This document shows positions 47,274 through 55,539 of a stretch of 64,000 nt of DNA, piece by piece (positions within the stretch are counted from its first letter, which is position 1; each line of letters starts with the position of its first letter). The notes under the pieces are model-generated. The model saw only the letters and a program-made list of their open reading frames with translations. It did no database searches and was not told where the DNA came from. A program made the position numbers and the translations under genes. Source of the stretch: Bog-756 sp963769905 (lineage in GTDB: Bacteria > Actinomycetota > Acidimicrobiia > Acidimicrobiales > RAAP-2); the NCBI GenBank assembly GCA_963769905.1, contig CAVYNG010000001.1, positions 620,001 to 684,000 of the forward strand, written 5' to 3'.

Positions 47274-48359
47274 TCACAACCCCTCGACTTCGACCTCGCG
47301 CCCCTCGGCCGCCGACGTGCGAATCGCGTCCACGACCGCCATGTCGAGCACCCCGTCGACGAAGGTCGCGGCCTGCGGCTCGGCCGGCGGCGTGCGCCCT
47401 TCGATCCGATCGCGCAGGACACCTGCGAGACGCGAGTAGGGCCCGAGGTCCATGCCGTGCGAGATCATCCGTTCGTAGGCAGTCGACACCAGCCCGTCGG
47501 GAAGCGGTGGTGCGAGGCCGGTCGGCAGGTCGTCGGGGACCGGGAGGGTGATCGTTCCCTCGGGCGTCGCCACCTTCACCTTCGGGCTCACGCCCTCGAT
47601 CCAGGCCGTGCCGCGTGTCCCGACGACCCTGGTGACCACGATGGGCGGCCCGAGGTCCCCGGATGTCGACTGCAGGATGCCCGCCGCTCCCGAACGCATC
47701 CGGAAATGGACGGCGAACGCGTCCTCGGCCGTCATGTCCGGACGGGCGATGTGGGGCAGGGAGGCACTGACCGATTCGAATTCCCCGAGCGTGACCCGCA
47801 GCTGGTCGATGAGCTGGGAGCCGTGCGCGCCGAGCCACCCGCCTCCTTCGTCGAGGTCGGCCCACCACGCCGGTACTTCCGCCGAGGAATCCGCGAGCAG
47901 TGGCACGTGGAGGAGCACCGTCGCCATGCGCGGCTCGCCGATCGCTCCGGACGAGACCGCGCGGGCGAGCCCCGCCTGGCCCGCGTCCCAGCGGAACTCG
48001 CACCCGAGAAGATGCACGATCCCCGCCTCCTCCGCGGCGGCGAGCATCGTGCGTCCCTCGGCTGCGTCGCGAGCGAAGGGCTTCTCGCACATCACGTGCT
48101 TGCCGGCCGCGATGGCGGCGAGCGCGATCTCTGCGTGTGAGTGCGGCGGGGTCGCGACGGTGACCGCGTCGATGCCGTCCAGCCCGAGCGCCTCGTCGAC
48201 CGAGGTGAGCGCGAGCGGCACACCGACCAGCTCGGCCCGCCGCGTGGTCTTGTCCGCGTCGCGACCGACCAGCGCCGCGACCTCGATGCCCGCCTCGCGC
48301 AGCGCGCGGACGTGGGTGACCGACCCGAACCCGGTCCCGATCACCACTGCGCGGATCAT
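47274..48359 (-). CDS. Gfo/Idh/MocA-family dehydrogenase
   Basis: 361 residues. The Rossmann N-domain has VVIGTGFGSVTHVRALREAG and the EKP motif (MCEKPFARD, catalytic Lys near 95). The C-terminal domain is the open beta sheet typical of the family (GGWLGAHGSQLIDQLR). NAD(P)-dependent oxidation of a sugar, inositol or other cyclic alcohol. The ATG at 48359 overlaps the stop of the TIM-barrel gene (ATGA). Last gene of the kor unit before a 101-bp gap. Confidence 0.88.
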   Translation of the reverse strand: MIRAVVIGTGFGSVTHVRALREAGIEVAALVGRDADKTTRRAELVGVPLALTSVDEALGLDGIDAVTVATPPHSHAEIALAAIAAGKHVMCEKPFARDAAEGRTMLAAAEEAGIVHLLGCEFRWDAGQAGLARAVSSGAIGEPRMATVLLHVPLLADSSAEVPAWWADLDEGGGWLGAHGSQLIDQLRVTLGEFESVSASLPHIARPDMTAEDAFAVHFRMRSGAAGILQSTSGDLGPPIVVTRVVGTRGTAWIEGVSPKVKVATPEGTITLPVPDDLPTGLAPPLPDGLVSTAYERMISHGMDLGPYSRLAGVLRDRIEGRTPPAEPQAATFVDGVLDMAVVDAIRTSAAEGREVEVEGL

Positions 48360-49204
48360 CCGGCCTCCCTCAGGACTCGTCGGGTCCTCTCGGCTGCCCG
48401 CTGGGCCGCCTCGTCGGCCGGCACCGCGTGGAGCGAGTCGGAGAACACCTCGACCCCGATCGGTGCGGCGGTGCCCGTCGCGCGGAGCGCCCCGACGATG
48501 CCGGCAAGGTCGAACTCGCCCTCTCCGGGGAGCAGACGGTCGTGCAGCGTCGCGTGGACGAGATCGGCCTCGGGGGCACCCGGACCGTCGTCGAGTTGCA
48601 CTCCGAGGACGAGCTCGCCGGGCACCTTGGCGAGGTCCGCGGGCGTGTCGCCCGCTCGCACCAGGTGCCACGCATCGACGTTCAGGCCGCCGTTGCGCCG
48701 GTCGGCGAGCCGGACGATCTCCGTCGCGGTCGCGAGGTCGGGGATCTTCGACCAGGGCAGCCACTCGAGGTGGACGAGCAGGCCGTGGTCCCCCGCCCGC
48801 CGGCAGAGGCCGGCGAACTCCTCGGCCGCGTCCTCGACCGACCATTGTCCGCCGAAGACGTCGACCGCGTTGAGCGAACGCGCGCCGAGGGCGTCGGCGA
48901 CCGCGAACAGGTCCTCCTCCCCGAAGCGGAACACGTCCTCGGTGTCGAGGGAAGGTGGGATGGACACCTCCGAGGCTCCCGGTAGCCACCACCAGGCCGG
49001 GTCGAGCTCGGCCACGTAGAGACCGTGGTCGCCGAGCATCACCCGGAGGTCCTCGTCGGACAGGCCCTCCGCACGCGCGGCTGCATAGTCACGGCCCCAG
49101 AGAGAAATGCCGGCGAACCCTGCCCGGGCCGCGGCGGCAACCCGCTCGGCGAAGGGGACAGTGCGCGGCAAGGTGCCCGAACAGAGGACGAGCTCCTCGG
49201 TCAT
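48356..49204 (-). CDS. Xylose-isomerase-like TIM-barrel protein (sugar phosphate isomerase/epimerase family)
   Basis: 282 residues. AARAGFAGISLWGRD, the glutamate and histidine in HLEWLPWSKIPD, NVDAWHLVRAGD and IGVEVFSDSLH are the metal ligands of the AP-endonuclease-2-like barrel (Glu, Asp/His, His, Glu). ATG 49204 shares one base with the stop of the dehydrogenase gene (TGATG). Gfo/Idh dehydrogenases and such barrels often act in one pathway on inositol-like rings or keto-sugars. Confidence 0.85.
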   Translation of the reverse strand: MTEELVLCSGTLPRTVPFAERVAAAARAGFAGISLWGRDYAAARAEGLSDEDLRVMLGDHGLYVAELDPAWWWLPGASEVSIPPSLDTEDVFRFGEEDLFAVADALGARSLNAVDVFGGQWSVEDAAEEFAGLCRRAGDHGLLVHLEWLPWSKIPDLATATEIVRLADRRNGGLNVDAWHLVRAGDTPADLAKVPGELVLGVQLDDGPGAPEADLVHATLHDRLLPGEGEFDLAGIVGALRATGTAAPIGVEVFSDSLHAVPADEAAQRAAERTRRVLREAG

Positions 49205-50154
49205 CAGTAGCCCGCCTCGAGGTCGACGTGTCCGCGAAGCAGCTCGCCCTTCCGGTAACGAGAGAGGTTGTCGGCGAAGATCTCGAAGGTACGAATGACC
49301 GAGCGTGGCGACGACCACGACACGTGCGGTGAGAGATGCACGCGGGGATGGGCGTAGAGCGGGTGGCCCTCGGGAAGCGGCTCCGGATCGACCACGTCGA
49401 GCGAGGCCATCCCGACGCGGCCGTCGTCGAGGGAGCGGAGGAGTGCGTCCTGGTCGATCAGCGAACCCCTCGAGACGTTGACCACGTGCACGCCGGGCTT
49501 CACCTTGGCGAGGGTCTCGTCGTCGAGCAGGCCGGCGGTCGCGGCGGTCGCCGGCGCGGCGAGCACCAGATGGTCCGAGCGCTCGAGCAGCTCGTCCAAT
49601 GCCGCGGCGGGCGTCACTCCCTCGACGGGGGTCGGAGCAGCGGTCCGCCGGAGCCCGAGCACCTCCATCTCGAAGGCGAGCGCCCGCCTGGCGACCTCCG
49701 AGCCGATCGAGCCGACTCCGGCGATGCCGAGCGTCCGCCCCTCGAGGCCCCCGAGCGCGGCCGTATTCCATTCGGGCGGAGGTTCCGACACCCACGTCGC
49801 CGGCAGCCGCTTCTCGAAGGCCAGCATGCAGGCGAGCACGAACTCGGCGATCGCCGGGGCGCTCGCCCCCTTCGAGCAGGTGACCGTTCTGCCGGCGAGC
49901 GCGTCCAGCGGAAAGCCGTCGATGCCGGCACCGAGCACGTGCACCCACCGGATCCCGTCGGTGAGCGCCGCTTCGATCGAGGCCCGTTCGTCGTTCAAGG
50001 TGACGAGCACCTCGGCCCGCGCGTTCGCCGCCTCCTCCCCCGCCGCCACGAACTCGGACTCGGGAAAGGAGCCGCGCAATCCGAGCAGGATCGCGTCGCC
50101 GACCCTGCCGCCGTGGACGGCGACGACCGGTCCGTTGCCCACCGGCCCGCTCAC
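49204..50154 (-). CDS. D-2-hydroxyacid dehydrogenase
   Basis: 316 residues from GTG 50154, which overlaps the korB stop. The NAD site GIAGVGSIGSEVARRAL is near 145. The catalytic triad is visible as Arg in NVSRGSLID, Glu in VDPEPLPEGHPL and His in LSPHVSWSSP. Interconverts a 2-hydroxyacid and a 2-oxoacid. Being fused by overlap to a 2-oxoacid oxidoreductase operon suggests it feeds that enzyme. Confidence 0.88.
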   Translation of the reverse strand: MSGPVGNGPVVAVHGGRVGDAILLGLRGSFPESEFVAAGEEAANARAEVLVTLNDERASIEAALTDGIRWVHVLGAGIDGFPLDALAGRTVTCSKGASAPAIAEFVLACMLAFEKRLPATWVSEPPPEWNTAALGGLEGRTLGIAGVGSIGSEVARRALAFEMEVLGLRRTAAPTPVEGVTPAAALDELLERSDHLVLAAPATAATAGLLDDETLAKVKPGVHVVNVSRGSLIDQDALLRSLDDGRVGMASLDVVDPEPLPEGHPLYAHPRVHLSPHVSWSSPRSVIRTFEIFADNLSRYRKGELLRGHVDLEAGY

Positions 50155-50936
50155 TCCGCCAGCACGTCCTTCAGCACTCCGGGCGTGTGCACCGCCGCGA
50201 GCGTCTCCTCGAGGTACGCCGGAGCCTCGTCGGTCTCGACGAACCACCCGGTCGGGCACATGGTCAAGATCTCGACGAACGAGAAGCCGACCCCCGCGCG
50301 CTGGGCCTCGAACGCGCGCAGCAGGTATCGCTTGGTCCGGGCGACGTTCCCCGCCGAGTTCACCGCGCCGCGAGCGACGAAGGCGCTGCCGTCGATCTGG
50401 GCGAGCAGCGGGGCGAGGAGCACCGGGCCCCCATGGAGGTGCACGTCCCGTCCCTCGAGGCTGGTCTTCGTCCGCTGCCCGAGCACCGTGGTGGCGGTCA
50501 TGTGTCCGCCTGTCTCGCCGAACACCCCGTTGTTCAGCATGATGCAGGTGACCTGCTCGGCGCGGGCCGCGGCGTGGAGCACCTCCTGGAGTCCCTCGCT
50601 CGCCATGTCCCCGTCGCCTTGGACGGTGACCACGAAGGTGTCCGGCCGCGAGCGCTTCACCCCGGTCGCGACGGAGGGCGCCCGGCCGTGCAGCGCCTGG
50701 AGCACCTCGATGTCGAGGTTGTTGGCGAACGCCGTGTAGCAGCCGATGCCGAAGACGGCGATCGCGCTGGTGGTGAGCCCGAGCTCGGCGATCGCCTCGA
50801 CCGCACACCTCATCGCGACCGGCTCGCCGCAGCCGGGGCAGAGGTGGTGCGCGCCGACGTCGATCAGCGACGGCGTGAAGTCGTCGACCAGGCGCGCGGG
50901 TGCCTCGGGCGGCCGGTCGGTCGGGACGAAGCTCAC
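50151..50936 (-). CDS. 2-oxoacid:ferredoxin oxidoreductase, beta subunit
   Basis: 261 residues, the thiamine-diphosphate-binding subunit. CPGCGEPVAMRCAVEAI is near 33. GDGDMASEGLQEVLHAA is the TPP motif (GDG) and MLNNGVFGETGGHM its continuation. GTG 50936 overlaps the alpha-subunit stop. Which oxoacid is used cannot be told; 2-oxoglutarate, branched-chain or arylpyruvate are all possible. Confidence 0.9.
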   Translation of the reverse strand: MSFVPTDRPPEAPARLVDDFTPSLIDVGAHHLCPGCGEPVAMRCAVEAIAELGLTTSAIAVFGIGCYTAFANNLDIEVLQALHGRAPSVATGVKRSRPDTFVVTVQGDGDMASEGLQEVLHAAARAEQVTCIMLNNGVFGETGGHMTATTVLGQRTKTSLEGRDVHLHGGPVLLAPLLAQIDGSAFVARGAVNSAGNVARTKRYLLRAFEAQRAGVGFSFVEILTMCPTGWFVETDEAPAYLEETLAAVHTPGVLKDVLAE

Positions 50937-52045
50937 AGGATCCCCTCGATCCGCGAGGCGAGCAGGTCGACGTCGAGGTCGGGCGCGATGCCGAATCCCG
51001 AGCTGTCGAGGCTGAGGCCACCGATGAAGTGCACCGGTGCGCGGTCGAGGACCGCCAACCGGACGTCGTCGAGCATCTGGCCTTGGTTGTTCTCGTAGAC
51101 CGCGACCGACTTCGCACCCCTCGCCGCACGGGCGACCGCCTCGGAGGGGAAGGGGAAGAGGGTGACCGGCCGCACGTACCCGGCGGCGATCCCGCGCGAA
51201 CGGAGCTCCTTCACCGCGGCGCGAACGTAGGTCGCCGGTGAGCCGAACGCGACGACGACCACTTCGGCGTCGTCGGTGCCGACCACCTCGGCGAGCGGCT
51301 CGACGCCGGCTGCCATCTCGGACGTGGCGGCGGCACACGCGGCGTAGTGGGTGGCGAGGTCGAAGCCGACGTCGTGGCGCTGCTTCACCGTGCCGAGGAA
51401 GGAGAGGATCTTGGCCTTGCCGCTCCCACCGGAGGAGCCGTCGAGTGCCCACGGCGGCCGTTCGGGCGACCGCGGGTCGGGCAGGGTCACCGAGCGCGCG
51501 GTGTGGGCGAGGTAGTAGTCACCCATCACCACGACCGGGTTCCGCCACCGCTCGGAGAGCTCGAAGGCCATCCCCACCAGTTCGACCGCCTCGCCCGCGT
51601 CGGCTGGCGCGAGCACCAGGTGGCGGTAGTCGCCGTGACCGCCGCCGCGGGTCGCCTGGAAGTAGTCGCCCTGTGCGCGGGACATGTCGAGGACGACGAG
51701 CGGCAGCCGGGCGAGAGTGATCTCGGCGAGCGATTCCTGCATGAGCGAGAGGCCCTGTCCGGTGGAGCCGGTCGCGGCCCGGGTTCCGGTGGCGGCCGCG
51801 CCCCACGCCATGCCCACCGCCTCGAGCTCGCTCTCGGCGTTCATGCAGACGCCGCCGACCGAGGGGAGCAGGCGCGCCATGTGCTCGAGCACCTCGGTGA
51901 AGGGCGTCATCGGATAGCCGGCGAAGAAGCGGCAACCCGCGGCGACCATCGCCCGGGCGATCGCCTCGCTCCCCTCGAGGAGACGCCGCTCGGCCACCGA
52001 GGTGGCCGGAGCGGGTCCGATGGGCGCGGTCGCCGGCCCGCTCAT
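50933..52045 (-). CDS. 2-oxoacid:ferredoxin oxidoreductase, alpha subunit
   Basis: 370 residues from ATG 52045, overlapping the ferredoxin-subunit stop. GYPMTPFTEVLEHMA, MNAESELEAVGMAWGAAATG and TGSTGQGLSLMQESL are the signature of the alpha (pyrimidine-binding) subunit. RGGGHGDYRHLVLAPA is the substrate loop. The C-terminal part has YENNQGQMLDDVR. Cytosolic, couples oxoacid decarboxylation to ferredoxin reduction and acyl-CoA formation. Confidence 0.9.
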   Translation of the reverse strand: MSGPATAPIGPAPATSVAERRLLEGSEAIARAMVAAGCRFFAGYPMTPFTEVLEHMARLLPSVGGVCMNAESELEAVGMAWGAAATGTRAATGSTGQGLSLMQESLAEITLARLPLVVLDMSRAQGDYFQATRGGGHGDYRHLVLAPADAGEAVELVGMAFELSERWRNPVVVMGDYYLAHTARSVTLPDPRSPERPPWALDGSSGGSGKAKILSFLGTVKQRHDVGFDLATHYAACAAATSEMAAGVEPLAEVVGTDDAEVVVVAFGSPATYVRAAVKELRSRGIAAGYVRPVTLFPFPSEAVARAARGAKSVAVYENNQGQMLDDVRLAVLDRAPVHFIGGLSLDSSGFGIAPDLDVDLLASRIEGIL

Positions 52046-52296
52046 GTCGGCAGGTCCTCGGGCCTCTCGAACTTGTAGACCTGGAAGACGAAGTCGGGAC
52101 AGATCTGCGAACAGGCGCGGCATCCGGTGCACCCGGCGCGGAGGCGCGGGTAGCGGTAGCCACGGGCGTTCACCTCGGTGGTTGTCATCTCGAGCACCCG
52201 CGGCGGGCACGCGTCGATGCAGAGGTTGCATCCCTTGCAGGCTTCGACGTCGATCACGACGGTCCCCCGCGTGGTCACCGTTGGGCGCTCGCTCAC
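52042..52296 (-). CDS. 2-oxoacid:ferredoxin oxidoreductase, delta subunit (2x 4Fe-4S ferredoxin)
   Basis: 84 residues. Two clusters: CKGCNLCIDACPP and CTGCRACSQICPD. GTG 52296 overlaps the gamma-subunit stop. Carries electrons out of the complex. Confidence 0.9.
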   Translation of the reverse strand: MSERPTVTTRGTVVIDVEACKGCNLCIDACPPRVLEMTTTEVNARGYRYPRLRAGCTGCRACSQICPDFVFQVYKFERPEDLPT

Positions 52297-52889
52297 GACG
52301 CCACCGGCGTGGGTGCGTCCCACGCGGCTCCCAGCTGTCGGGACACCGCCGCGTACCCCCTTCGGAGGGCCCGCTCGTTCACTTCGAGATGCTGCGCACG
52401 GTAAGGCGGAAGGAGGCTGCGCGTCGCGTCGAGGAGCGACGTGAGCCCGACGAGACCGGTGGTACCTGCGCACGCCGCGACCATCACCATCGAGGCTGCC
52501 ATCGCGTGACCCGCCTCGCGGGCAAGATCGACGGCCGGCACCTCGACGACCGTCGCGCCCCCGACCGCGCTCTCGAGCGCCGGCAGCTCGGTGATGAGCG
52601 AGGGATCGAAGAACGCGAGGCCGCCACTTCGCAGCCGGGCGAGCGCCGGCGCGGCGTGCTCGCGATGCATGACGAGAACCGCCCACGCCCGGGTCACCGT
52701 CGGGGGTGCCTCGATGGGTGCATCGGCGAGCACGACGGTGGTTTCGGTGGCGCCTCCGCGCATCATCCCCGCGTAGCTGCCGAACACCTGCGCCTCGCGG
52801 CCCTCGGCCACCGCGGCGTGGGCGAGCACGGCCGAGGCGAGCTGCACGCCTTGGCCCCCGATCCCGGTCATGAGCACCTCGCGCTCCAT
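52293..52889 (-). CDS. 2-oxoacid:ferredoxin oxidoreductase, gamma subunit
   Basis: 198 residues. GIGGQGVQLASAVLAHAA near 9, AQVFGSYAGMMRGGATETTVVL and the long C-terminal helices are typical. First gene of the unit. ATG 52889 is nine bases from the -10 box, so the transcript has almost no leader. The gamma-delta-alpha-beta order is that of four-subunit enzymes. Confidence 0.9.
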   Translation of the reverse strand: MEREVLMTGIGGQGVQLASAVLAHAAVAEGREAQVFGSYAGMMRGGATETTVVLADAPIEAPPTVTRAWAVLVMHREHAAPALARLRSGGLAFFDPSLITELPALESAVGGATVVEVPAVDLAREAGHAMAASMVMVAACAGTTGLVGLTSLLDATRSLLPPYRAQHLEVNERALRRGYAAVSRQLGAAWDAPTPVAS

Positions 52890-52898
52890 AGATCGTTG

Positions 52899-52928
52899 AT
52901 TCTAGAAATACAGAACGCCGTTCTGCAA
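52899..52928 (-). promoter_or_regulatory. Promoter of the oxidoreductase operon with a 15-bp operator
   Basis: Minus strand: TTGCAG (52923-52928), spacer 18, TAGAAT (52899-52904). The palindrome CAGAACG-C-CGTTCTG (52911-52925) covers the end of the -35 and most of the spacer, where a bound repressor would exclude polymerase. A related sequence AACGCTGTTC lies at the nearby tetR start (54508-54517). Confidence 0.65.
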
Positions 52929-52961
52929 CCGCTCACCATGAGCAGCCTCGGCGGCGCCCGA

Positions 52962-54431
52962 TCACCCTCCGGTCGGTCGCTCGGTGGCAAGTTGCTCCGC
53001 GAGCAGACGGCGCTGGACCTGGCCGGTCGAGGCGGTGCGTGGCAGCGTGTCCACCACCCGGATCGCCCGCGGATGCTTGAAGCGCGCGAGGTGACGAGCG
53101 CAGTGCCGGCGCAGGTCCTCGAGGGTGGGAGCGCCCGCGGCGGGATCGGCGACCACCACCGCGCAGACGATCTCCCCCCAAGTGGCGTTCGCCAGCCCGA
53201 CCACCGCCACCTCACGAACCGTCGGCATCGTCGAGAGGACCTCTTCGACCTCGGCGGGCGAGACGGTCTCCCCACCCGTCCGGATGACGTCCCGCGCGCG
53301 CCCGACGATGCGGAGATACCCGTCTTCGTCCTCGTCCGCGAGGTCGCCGGTCCGGTACCAGCCGTCGACGAGACACCCCGCGGTCGCGTCGGCGTCGTCG
53401 AGGTAGCCGTCGAACAGCGTGGCATTGCGCACCCAGAGCTCGCCGTCCTCCGCGACCCGGACCCGGCTCCCGGGTACGGGGACGCCGCAGCTTCCCGGTT
53501 TCCGTTCGATGTCGGTGTGGTCGAGGCTGGCCACGCTGCCCGCTTCCGTCGACCCGTAGAACACCCGGACGTGCGCGTCGGGGAGGGCGGACGCGATCTC
53601 ACGAAGCAGCTCGACCGGCGTGGCCGAGGTGCCGGTGTCGGCGAACCGGACGGTCGACAACGGCTGAGGCCCGAAGGCCACGAGGTGGTCGAGGATGCGC
53701 CGCCAGACGCCCGGGATGCAGTTCAGCCGGGTGGCCGCGTGCCGCTCGACCGCCGCGACGATCTCCTCGGCGGTCGCCGACGACACGAGCACCACCGCGT
53801 CGCGCGCCTGCCACTGCTGGAGCGCGATGGTCCAGGCGCCCATGTGGAACAGCGGGTACGGGCAGACCATCGCGCCCCGGGGCTCGAGCAAGGCTCCGGG
53901 ATGGCTGCGCAGGTAGTCGACGCGGTGCGACAGGACTGCGCCTTTGGGCGCACCGGTGCTGCCGCTGGTGAAGAAGACCACGTGCGGGTCGCGCTCGTCG
54001 GGCCCCTCGACCTCCGGGGCCACCGCGCTCAGGCCTCGCGCGGACTCGACCAGCGCGCCGAGCTCGACGACCGTGGCGTCGCAGCGTGGCGACCCGCCTC
54101 CCTCCTGCACGAGGAGGTCGGCGCGGGCGCGGCCGACGATCGCGGCGGCCTCCTTGTCGCCGAGCAGACCGTTGATCGGCACGAAGACCGCGCCGAGCTT
54201 GGCGAGCGCGGCGAAGACGAGGACGGCGTCGAGGTTGGTCGTGCACCGGAGTGCCACCCGGCTGCCGCGCCCGACGCCCTGCGAGGAGAGGGCGTGGGCC
54301 ACACGGTTCGACTCCGATTCGAGCGAGCCGAAGGTGAGCGACCGGTCGCCGAGTGCCGCCGCGACACGGTCGGGGACCGCCCGAGCGGCGTTGGCGAAGA
54401 TGTCGCCGATCCGGAGGGGAGGTGGTTCCAG
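52962..54431 (-). CDS. Acyl-CoA synthetase (AMP-forming)
   Basis: 489 residues. VVFFTSGSTGAPKGAVLSH is the AMP-binding P-loop near 150. PLFHMGAW, YGSTEAGSV, WYRTGDLADEDEDGYLRIVGR and the final lysine region LPRTASTGQVQRR are all present. Activates a carboxylic acid with CoA. No ATG, GTG or TTG is well placed. A CTG at 54431 has AAGGAG seven bases upstream, and the protein from there begins like homologues (EPPPLRIGDIFANAA). TTG 54511 is the alternative but runs into the tetR promoter. Confidence 0.88.
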   Translation of the reverse strand: MEPPPLRIGDIFANAARAVPDRVAAALGDRSLTFGSLESESNRVAHALSSQGVGRGSRVALRCTTNLDAVLVFAALAKLGAVFVPINGLLGDKEAAAIVGRARADLLVQEGGGSPRCDATVVELGALVESARGLSAVAPEVEGPDERDPHVVFFTSGSTGAPKGAVLSHRVDYLRSHPGALLEPRGAMVCPYPLFHMGAWTIALQQWQARDAVVLVSSATAEEIVAAVERHAATRLNCIPGVWRRILDHLVAFGPQPLSTVRFADTGTSATPVELLREIASALPDAHVRVFYGSTEAGSVASLDHTDIERKPGSCGVPVPGSRVRVAEDGELWVRNATLFDGYLDDADATAGCLVDGWYRTGDLADEDEDGYLRIVGRARDVIRTGGETVSPAEVEEVLSTMPTVREVAVVGLANATWGEIVCAVVVADPAAGAPTLEDLRRHCARHLARFKHPRAIRVVDTLPRTASTGQVQRRLLAEQLATERPTGG

Positions 54432-54507
54432 GGCTGCGCTCCTTGGCCTGTTGCTGCCTGTCCGTGCGTGCTCTTGCCGATCGAGAACGCTGATCTTAGA
54501 GTGGTGC

Positions 54508-54517
54508 AACGCTGTTC
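54508..54517 (+). promoter_or_regulatory. Operator-like sequence at the tetR start site
   Basis: AACGCTGTTC differs by one base from the core AACGCCGTTC of the palindrome at 52911-52925. The -10 TAGAGT (54497-54502) puts it at the transcription start of tetR. Suggests autoregulation. Confidence 0.4.
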
Positions 54518-54540
54518 GACGAGTGGAGGACGGGCGCCCG

Positions 54541-55192
54541 GTGCCAGCACCCATGACCGAGAGCCTTGCCCGGCGGGCCATCGAGCGCTCGGTGGCCGAC
54601 CGGCAGGAGCGCTACGAGCAAGACGTGCGCCGGATCATGGAGGCCACCTACGACCTGATCGAGCGCAGCGGCACACTCGAGCCCTCCTTGCGGGACATCC
54701 TCGCCCAGGCAGGGCTCTCGACCCAGGGCTTCTACCGCTACTTCCGGTCGAAGGACGAGCTGATGCTCGTCCTCCTCGACGAAGGTCGGCGGCGGCTCGT
54801 CGAATACCTGACCCACCGCATGCAGGGTGAGCCGACGCCTCAGGCGAAGGTCCGGGCCTGGATCGCCGGTGTGCTCGCTCAGGCCTCCGATCCGCGCGGC
54901 AGCACGGTCGCGCCCCTTCGTCGCCAACGAGGACCGGCTTGCCCAGCTGTTCCCCGCCGAGCAGCAGGCTTCGGTCGACATGTTGGTGGATCTCCTCGTC
55001 GAGGCCCTCTCCGGCGCCGCCCGCGATTCCGACGACCCCGAGCACGTGCGGCGCGACGCCGAGGCCATCTTCCGGCTCACCTTCGCCACCCTGCAGGCCC
55101 ACCTGATCCGGGGCACCCGCCCCACGTCAATCGGCGTCGAGCAGCTCGCGCGCTTCTGCCTGCGCGGCGCCGCTGCGGAGGAGGAGACATGA
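54541..55192 (+). CDS. TetR-family regulator, one apparent frameshift
   Basis: Read continuously 216 residues. The DNA-binding domain (IMEATYDLIERSGTLEPSLRDILAQAGLSTQGFYRYFRSKDELM) is complete. The ligand domain follows after a one-base shift at the CCCC run 54913-54916 and continues VANEDRLAQLFPAEQQASVDMLV to EET. Removing one C joins them as VAPFVANEDR. Start GTG 54541 after GGAGGA; ATG 54553 is also possible. The cupin ATG overlaps its stop. Confidence 0.8.
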
Positions 55193-55527
55193 CCGAAGAT
55201 CGCTCGCTCGGTGCCGTCGGGACGCGGGTCGTGTTCGAAGACGACCGGGTCCGTGTGTGGCAGGTGCGCCTCGCTCCCGGTGAGGAGAGCGACGTCCACC
55301 GCCATGATCTCGACCATCTCCTCGTGCAGGTTGCCGGTGACCGCATCGCAGTGGTTCCCGAGCCCGACTCCGAAGGCCCCTACCGCGACTACCTCGAAGC
55401 CGATGTGGTGCCCGGCGCGGTGGTGCCGGTCCGCCGCGGCGGCGTCGAGACGGCACGCAACGTGGGCGATCAGGACTACCTCGAGGTGGTCATCGAACTG
55501 AAGGACCGGGCCGCGACCGAGCGCTGA
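55189..55527 (+). CDS. Cupin-domain protein
   Basis: 112 residues from ATG 55189 (GGAGGAG upstream, ATGA overlap with tetR). RVRVWQVRLAPGEESDVHRHDLDHLLVQ gives the first cupin motif, with two histidines as metal ligands, and ARNVGDQDYLEVVIE the end. Small cupins of this type may be isomerases or ligand-binding proteins. Co-translated with the regulator. Confidence 0.82.
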   Translation: MTEDRSLGAVGTRVVFEDDRVRVWQVRLAPGEESDVHRHDLDHLLVQVAGDRIAVVPEPDSEGPYRDYLEADVVPGAVVPVRRGGVETARNVGDQDYLEVVIELKDRAATER

Positions 55528-55539
55528 GCGGCGAACCGG

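Noticed and set aside
52002..54830. 942-codon plus-strand frame
   Set aside because: Runs antisense across the oxidoreductase and acyl-CoA synthetase genes and then into tetR sequence; Arg-rich shadow.
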